DNA of 9,652 bases from Caldifarciminota bacterium. Its GTDB lineage: Bacteria; Hydrothermota; E44-bin80. The stretch spans positions 1 through 9,652 of the forward strand of contig JAGMEZ010000109.1 of assembly GCA_023127905.1 (NCBI GenBank), in the 5' to 3' direction. Under the pieces are notes generated by a model. It was not told the origin of the DNA. It saw nothing but the letters and a program-made list of their open reading frames with translations, and made no database searches. The translations under genes and the position numbers were made by a program. Below, in pieces: positions 6,001 to 9,652 of the stretch. Numbering within the stretch: the first letter of the stretch is position 1; the number at the start of each line of letters is the position of its first letter.

Positions 6001-7510
6001 TTTTTTTCTTCCTGTCGTAACTGCTTTTTTGTTTTGTATATCATTTGCTCCATATCACCCTTCTTTCAGATTTTTTATTTTACTTGCTTTTATACCGTAT
6101 CTTTATGCAGTTCTTCATTGTAAAAAAAGGAAGTTCTTAACTGGTTTTATTTTTGGATTTTTGTCAAACGGATGCCTTTTCTGGTGGATTACAGTAGTAA
6201 ATGTAGAAGATGTGAACAGGGCATTTGTTGTGGCTGGTGTAGTTCTTCTTATTCTTCTACTTTCAGTGTACTGGGGTCTGGTTGCTATTCTGATATCAAG
6301 GATAAAAAGGACATCTTATGCAATATTTGCATTTCCTTTTATGTGGGTTTCACTTGAATTTGTCAGATCACTCACATCTGAACTTGGATTTTCATGGGGT
6401 TCTGTTGGATATGCATTCGCTTGCTGTCCATCTATGCTTCAGATAGCATCTATTACAGGTCTTGCAGGCGTAAGCTTTTCGATTCTCTTTTATAATAGTC
6501 TGATATATTGGTCAATGATACAAAGGAGATGGAAAAAAGGTTTAATTGGTTTATTAATTTTTGTTGTTCTTTTTCTCATTCAAGTTATTTTAGGTAATCG
6601 TGTTCTGTCCAGGATTGATGAGGTGGAGACAGTAAAAATTTCGCTAATTCAAGCAAATATTCTTCCCGAAGTAAAGAGAGAGAATGAGGTAGAAGAAAGG
6701 ATAACTGTTCTCAGTGATATGACAATAGATGCTGCTATTCGTGGTTCGGATCTCGTAGTCTGGTCGGAAACATCCATTCCATGTTATTACAGAGAGGATT
6801 CTGAGTGTATAAATGATATAAAGGATTTAGTAAGGAAGGTTGGTGTCCCTGTTATTGCAGGTGCTCCTGAATATGTTGTTGACCGAAAAAGGAAAGAAAG
6901 GTACAGGTATAATTCCGCATTTCTCATATCAGCAGATGGAAGAACAATTGGAAAATATCGAAAGATATATCTTGTACCATTCGGAGAACATCTACCATTT
7001 GATAATACCTTTCCTGTATTGAGAAACGTGCATTTCGGACAGGGGGACTATTCAGCTGGAAGGGAATTGACTGTTTTTTCTTGTGGAAAATTCAGGTTTT
7101 CTGTACTTATATGTTTTGAATCTATTTTTCCAAGGCTTGTGAGGAAATTTGTCAAAAATGGTGCAGAGCTTCTTGTAAATATAACAGAAGATTCATGGTA
7201 CAGAAGAACACCGGGACCTTATCAACATGCAGAGATGGCAATACTTAGGGCTGTTGAAAATAGAGTTAGTGTTGTGCGGTGTGGAAATAGTGGTATTAGC
7301 ATGCTTATTGATCCCTATGGAAGAATATTGAAAAAGAGCAAAATCTTCGAAAGGATGATAATAGATGGTGAAGTTCCTCTAAGAGAAGGAACTTCATTTT
7401 ATACAAGATACGGTGACCTTTTCACCTGGGTAATAGTTGTAATCTCTTTTATTTTGTTCGTCTTCTCTTTTGTACCTTCTTTTGCAAAAAAATTCCTCCA
7501 CCATAAATAG
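5951..7510 (+). CDS. lnt: Apolipoprotein N-acyltransferase
   Basis: This 519-residue membrane enzyme adds the third acyl chain to the N-terminal cysteine of lipoproteins at the periplasmic face of the inner membrane. About seven hydrophobic segments cover residues 16-215, including LSNGCLFWWI and GFSWGSVGYAF. A periplasmic nitrilase-type domain (about 227-480) follows, then a C-terminal membrane helix (about 488-508). The catalytic triad is visible as E273 in WSETSIP, K338 in KIYLVPFGE and C388 in ICFES. E346 and E390 are also kept; E. coli has Tyr where this protein has F389. The ATG at 5951 overlaps the oxidoreductase by 50 bp without a clear Shine-Dalgarno. An in-frame TTG at 5993, with weak AAGAGA at 5981 and an 8-bp overlap, is an alternative giving 505 residues. 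I prefer the ATG because the basic N-terminus resembles that of E. coli Lnt. Confidence 0.93.
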   Translation: MRFINLRERKKRLRLINFFLPVVTAFLFCISFAPYHPSFRFFILLAFIPYLYAVLHCKKRKFLTGFIFGFLSNGCLFWWITVVNVEDVNRAFVVAGVVLLILLLSVYWGLVAILISRIKRTSYAIFAFPFMWVSLEFVRSLTSELGFSWGSVGYAFACCPSMLQIASITGLAGVSFSILFYNSLIYWSMIQRRWKKGLIGLLIFVVLFLIQVILGNRVLSRIDEVETVKISLIQANILPEVKRENEVEERITVLSDMTIDAAIRGSDLVVWSETSIPCYYREDSECINDIKDLVRKVGVPVIAGAPEYVVDRKRKERYRYNSAFLISADGRTIGKYRKIYLVPFGEHLPFDNTFPVLRNVHFGQGDYSAGRELTVFSCGKFRFSVLICFESIFPRLVRKFVKNGAELLVNITEDSWYRRTPGPYQHAEMAILRAVENRVSVVRCGNSGISMLIDPYGRILKKSKIFERMIIDGEVPLREGTSFYTRYGDLFTWVIVVISFILFVFSFVPSFAKKFLHHK

Positions 7511-7525
7511 TAAATTGATGTAAGG

Positions 7526-7569
7526 ACGGGTCTTGTTTACCCCGTTAGATATGAAATTATCTAATGGGG
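7526..7569 (+). terminator. Two mutually exclusive stem-loops just after lnt
   Basis: CCCCGTTAGATA (7540-7551) pairs with TATCTAATGGGG (7558-7569) as a 12-bp stem with one G-T pair and the loop TGAAAT. Its first bases CCCGT (7541-7545) can instead pair with ACGGG (7526-7530). The structure lies 30 bases after the lnt stop, where an operon terminator would be expected. No T-run follows, so intrinsic termination is doubtful; it could be a palindromic repeat. Confidence 0.45.
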
Positions 7570-7599
7570 CAAGCAGATTAAATCCGATGACACAGATTA

Positions 7600-7625
7600 G
7601 GTCGTTGAAGATCTTTTCAACAACC
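7600..7625. repeat. Short imperfect inverted repeat
   Basis: GGTCGTTGAA (7600-7609) pairs with TTCAACAACC (7616-7625), 9 of 10 bases, around the loop GATCTT. Its role is unknown. It is one of several hairpins in this tract. Confidence 0.5.
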
Positions 7626-7712
7626 GAAACAATTATACTGAAAATTTCCTTCGTGTCAAGAAAATTCATTTACAGATTCATTCTATTTCGATGCAACAGA
7701 CAAGGCATCCTG

Positions 7713-7851
7713 GTGAGGCTGGAAGCCCCACCTGTTAAGTTATGTGGATTGTGAGACTGGAAGTCCTCCTTCGTTTGGACTTCGGCGGACAACAACCCGC
7801 AGAAGCCAAGGCGTAGGCGGGCCCCACCTGTCAAGTTATGCGAATTGTGAG
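7713..7851 (+). repeat. Two tandem copies of a 38-bp hairpin repeat, the second split by an insertion
   Basis: Copy 1 covers 7713-7750. Copy 2 starts at 7751, breaks off after 7766 and resumes at 7825, and a terminal GTGAG lies at 7847-7851. Across 7725-7755 and 7821-7851 the copies agree at 28 of 31 positions. Each copy begins with a small hairpin, GTGaGGCTggaAGCCcCAC in copy 1. In copy 2 the inner stem is GACT/AGTC, so both sides of one base pair changed together. Removing 58 bases from copy 2 restores its outer GTG/CAC pairing exactly. Confidence 0.7.
7767..7824. mobile_element. 58-bp GC-rich imperfect palindrome inserted in a repeat copy (MITE/REP-like)
   Basis: The segment separating the halves of repeat copy 2 is about 64% GC by hand count, far above its surroundings. 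It folds back on itself almost end to end. CTTCGGCGG (7780-7788) pairs with CCGCAGAAG (7797-7805), with one G-A mismatch, around the loop ACAACAAC. TTGG (7775-7778) pairs with CCAA (7806-7809), and CCT (7768-7770) with AGG (7815-7817). The edges are ambiguous by a CC on either side, which may be chance or a 2-bp target duplication. It encodes nothing, so any mobility would depend on a transposase elsewhere. Confidence 0.55.
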
Positions 7852-7859
7852 TTTTTAGC

Positions 7860-7897
7860 GCGAAACAAGACTTCCTTGCGTCAGCCCAAGGTTTCGC
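7860..7897. repeat. Nested stem-loop upstream of the hydrolase promoter
   Basis: GCGAAA (7860-7865) pairs with TTTCGC (7892-7897), enclosing CCTTG (7874-7878) paired with CAAGG (7887-7891) and an 8-base unpaired bulge on the left side. CTCC/GGAG at 7900-7910 adds another small hairpin. The structure lies 37 bases before the -35 box at 7934. It might be a transcript end, an operator or another worn palindromic repeat. Confidence 0.45.
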
Positions 7898-7933
7898 TAC
7901 TCCGTTGGAGGTTATAAAGTAGATGGAATATTC

Positions 7934-7962
7934 TTGACATTCATTTTTCTTTCTTGTATAAA
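7934..7962 (+). promoter_or_regulatory. Strong sigma-70-like promoter of the exported hydrolase
   Basis: TTGACA (7934-7939), a 17-base spacer and TATAAA (7957-7962) give a near-consensus promoter. The predicted start is near 7969, leaving a 67-base A-rich leader before the ATG at 8037. The gene thus has its own transcription unit, separate from the purN-lnt operon. Confidence 0.7.
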
Positions 7963-8036
7963 AACAGCAAAGATGAAAGGCAAAAATAAAATGTTAAAAT
8001 CTTCAAAAAATATTTACAAAAACTGTGAGGTGAAAA

Positions 8037-9593
8037 ATGAAAAAGTTTTTATGTGTTTTATGGTTGCTCTTTATTTTACCTGTCTTAACAAATGGAGCAA
8101 ATCTACAAACTCGATTAAACCAACTCTTAGACACAGATAATGAAAAAGAAGAAGCGAAACTCCTCGAAGCGATACTCAAGGAGAAACCATCTGCTGATAC
8201 ATTAATAAGACTGCTTAAAAACATCACATTTGCAGACCCGAAAAAGAGAGGTATAGTGTTATCTGAAAACCTTTGCATTGACGGTATAAAACGTCCATTC
8301 TGCTTTTACGTTCCTGAAGCCTACAATCCTTCTGAAAAAACACCACTTCTAATTTATCTACATGGAGGAGTTGGCAGAAAAGAACTCATTGAAAAACCTG
8401 AAGATTACGTAAAAGAATCCCCTTTTCTCTCATTAGCAGAGACTGAATGCTATATCCTCCTTTTCCCATTAGGACAGGGAAGTGCAACCTGGTGGGACTC
8501 AGTTGGTGCTGCAAATATTAACTCACAGATCCGGACCATTAAACGTAAATATAACATCGATGACAACAGGGTTTATATGACAGGTTTTTCAGATGGCGGT
8601 TCTGGGTCTTTTTTCTTTGCAATGTGCCATCCCACTGACTTCGCAGCCTTTCTTCCCCTCAACGGACACCCAGGTGTAGGTTCAATTAATGGTGGTGTTC
8701 ATACATACTTTATTAACCTCTTTAACAGTCCATTATCAGTTATCAACACCGATATGGACCAACTTTATCCAGATAAGAAAATGCGTCCAATGATGGATCT
8801 TGCAATCAAGGCAGGAGCAAACCTTCTATACCGAATATACACTGGGATAGAACATACATTTGAATATGCACCAAAAGAGATTCCAATAATGCACAAATTC
8901 ATGGAGGAACACCCGCGTATTTCAACCCCAATAAACATAAAATGGGAAACAGCAGAAAAAAGGTACCGTAGATGTATGTGGCTTTCAATCGATGATGTAA
9001 AAGCCGGGGATATTCCAGATTGGTACATAGACCACAATATGGAACTAATCGATGAGAGGATTGTCTTCGGTTTTTATCCGGATGATACATATGAGGGTGA
9101 AGGCATCAAAATGGGGAAGGTTATTGACAGTACATTCTGCGCTCTTGCAGGAGCAAAGGAAGGAGATATTGTAATTAAGGCTGGAATCGACAGTGTAGAA
9201 AGTATGGATGTACTTAATGACTACAAAGCAAAGAAAAAGCGGGGTGACCCTGCTAAGATAACAGTGCTCAGAGATGCCAAGGAGATAGAACTAAAAGGTC
9301 ATTTTCCTTTGCCTAAGAAATATAACCTATTCAGGCGAGAGAAACCATCTGCACGAGCAGAAGCATCCTTCTGTGGGAACAAATTCGATATAAAAGAGTC
9401 ACAACTTGGTGCTTTCGTAATCTATATCCACCCAGATATGGTCCAATTAGACCAGAATGTTGTTATCAATGTAAATGGAGAAAAGGTCTTTGATGAAAAA
9501 GTAGTTCCTGATATAGAATTTATGCTCCGCAACTTCCTCAGAAATCGTGATAGGGAATTACTCTACATAAATAAAGTCTCCATTAAATTATAA
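8037..9593 (+). CDS. Exported alpha/beta-hydrolase (esterase/peptidase-like) with PDZ domain
   Basis: The 518-residue product starts with a Sec signal peptide (MKK, hydrophobic core to about 18, likely cleavage after A21; no lipobox). An alpha/beta-hydrolase domain spans about 80-290: oxyanion-loop LIYLHGG (105-111), nucleophile elbow GFSDGG with S185, probable acid D241 (D239 is the other candidate) and H273 in GIEHTFEY. It resembles secreted esterase/polyhydroxybutyrate-depolymerase-like hydrolases. A linker with WETAEKRYRRCMWLSI (303-318) leads to a PDZ domain (about 345-420, core AGAKEGDIVIKAGID). A C-terminal segment (421-518) follows and contains VVINVNGEKVF. The mature protein would be periplasmic or extracellular. 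The substrate is unknown; the PDZ may bind peptide tails or protein partners. GAGGTGA (8027-8033) supports this ATG. Codons ending in C seem commoner here than in the upstream genes (impression, not computed). Confidence 0.88.
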   Translation: MKKFLCVLWLLFILPVLTNGANLQTRLNQLLDTDNEKEEAKLLEAILKEKPSADTLIRLLKNITFADPKKRGIVLSENLCIDGIKRPFCFYVPEAYNPSEKTPLLIYLHGGVGRKELIEKPEDYVKESPFLSLAETECYILLFPLGQGSATWWDSVGAANINSQIRTIKRKYNIDDNRVYMTGFSDGGSGSFFFAMCHPTDFAAFLPLNGHPGVGSINGGVHTYFINLFNSPLSVINTDMDQLYPDKKMRPMMDLAIKAGANLLYRIYTGIEHTFEYAPKEIPIMHKFMEEHPRISTPINIKWETAEKRYRRCMWLSIDDVKAGDIPDWYIDHNMELIDERIVFGFYPDDTYEGEGIKMGKVIDSTFCALAGAKEGDIVIKAGIDSVESMDVLNDYKAKKKRGDPAKITVLRDAKEIELKGHFPLPKKYNLFRREKPSARAEASFCGNKFDIKESQLGAFVIYIHPDMVQLDQNVVINVNGEKVFDEKVVPDIEFMLRNFLRNRDRELLYINKVSIKL

Positions 9594-9605
9594 GATTGAT
9601 TAGTT

Positions 9606-9617
9606 TAAGTATACTTA
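9606..9617. repeat. 12-bp perfect palindrome after the hydrolase gene
   Basis: TAAGTATACTTA begins 12 bases after the TAA at 9591-9593. It has no loop and is AT-rich, so it is a poor terminator; it could be an operator or chance. The remaining bases to 9652 show no supportable gene. Confidence 0.3.
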
Positions 9618-9652
9618 TTTTGACACATCGGGGGCAGGCAATATTAGCAAGA

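Larger units (their letters stand above)
7511..8036 (+). other. 526-bp gene-free tract rich in hairpins, ending in a promoter and leader
   Basis: No reading frame here resembles a protein. The tract holds, in order, two overlapping stem-loops after lnt, two short hairpins (7600-7625, and GATGC/GCATC at 7690-7709), a 38-bp tandem repeat interrupted by a GC-rich palindrome, another stem-loop (7860-7897), and then the promoter and leader of the hydrolase gene. Bases 7570-7600 contain two copies of CAGATTA (7574-7580, 7593-7599), which look like worn low-complexity repeats. A structured RNA is possible, but no known family is recognised. Confidence 0.6.

Noticed and set aside
7112..7120. Tyr-to-Phe change beside the Lnt catalytic Cys (ICFES) as a sign of inactivity
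   Set aside because: The triad E273, K338, C388 and both accessory Glu residues are intact and the change is conservative, so the enzyme is more likely active.
7533..7754. 73-residue plus-strand open frame from a TTG
   Set aside because: It runs through the stem-loops and into the tandem repeat, has no ribosome-binding site and no recognisable protein features.
7713..7851. CRISPR array
   Set aside because: Only two units exist, they are directly adjacent with no spacers, and the 58-bp intervening DNA lies inside a unit, not between units; no cas genes are near.
7690..7910. tRNA or 6S RNA gene
   Set aside because: No T-loop/anticodon arrangement or CCA end fits a tRNA, and I could not match the long bulged rod of 6S RNA; an Infernal scan would settle it.
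7973..8140. Open frame from an ATG in the hydrolase leader
   Set aside because: It lacks a Shine-Dalgarno and mostly overlaps the hydrolase signal-peptide region in another frame, where codon use and family match favour the hydrolase.
9620..9647. Promoter TTGACA at 9620-9625 for a gene beyond the window
   Set aside because: The -35 box is perfect but no convincing -10 follows at 16-18 bases, and the downstream gene is out of view.

Overview
The window is AT-rich bacterial DNA. An intact apolipoprotein N-acyltransferase (Lnt) implies lipoproteins processed as in a two-membrane (diderm) cell. Low GC, spaced sigma-70-like promoters, mixed leaderless and Shine-Dalgarno starts, and palindrome-rich intergenic DNA suggest an uncultivated Gram-negative lineage. 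I cannot assign a phylum from this sequence alone.

Layout. (1) Bases 1-318: the Lys-rich end of an unknown gene, then two unrelated palindromes, the second a 68-bp REP-like element, then a promoter abutting the next start. (2) 319-3104: an AlkP-superfamily phosphohydrolase (+) and a GT4-type glycosyltransferase (-) meet tail to tail with stop codons overlapping by 4 bp. (3) 3105-4150: a divergent promoter region, then a D-alanine transaminase (dat) that looks leaderless. (4) 4277-7510: a promoter followed by a probable operon of purN, a Gfo/Idh/MocA-type oxidoreductase and lnt, with a 21-bp gap and then an overlap. (5) 7511-7933: a non-coding tract crowded with hairpins. It holds a 38-bp tandem hairpin repeat whose second copy is split by a 58-bp GC-rich imperfect palindrome. 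(6) 7934-9593: a strong promoter and an exported alpha/beta-hydrolase fused to a PDZ domain. The last 59 bases hold no supportable gene.

The enzymes are mostly recognisable housekeeping or cell-envelope functions: D-amino acid supply for peptidoglycan (dat), lipoprotein maturation (lnt), sugar transfer (glycosyltransferase), an exported hydrolase, and purine synthesis (purN). The coding part contains no obvious new system. The most unusual DNA is the 7.5-7.9 kb intergenic tract. There a compensatory G-C to A-T change between the two repeat copies argues that the hairpin itself matters, and the split copy records a later insertion event.
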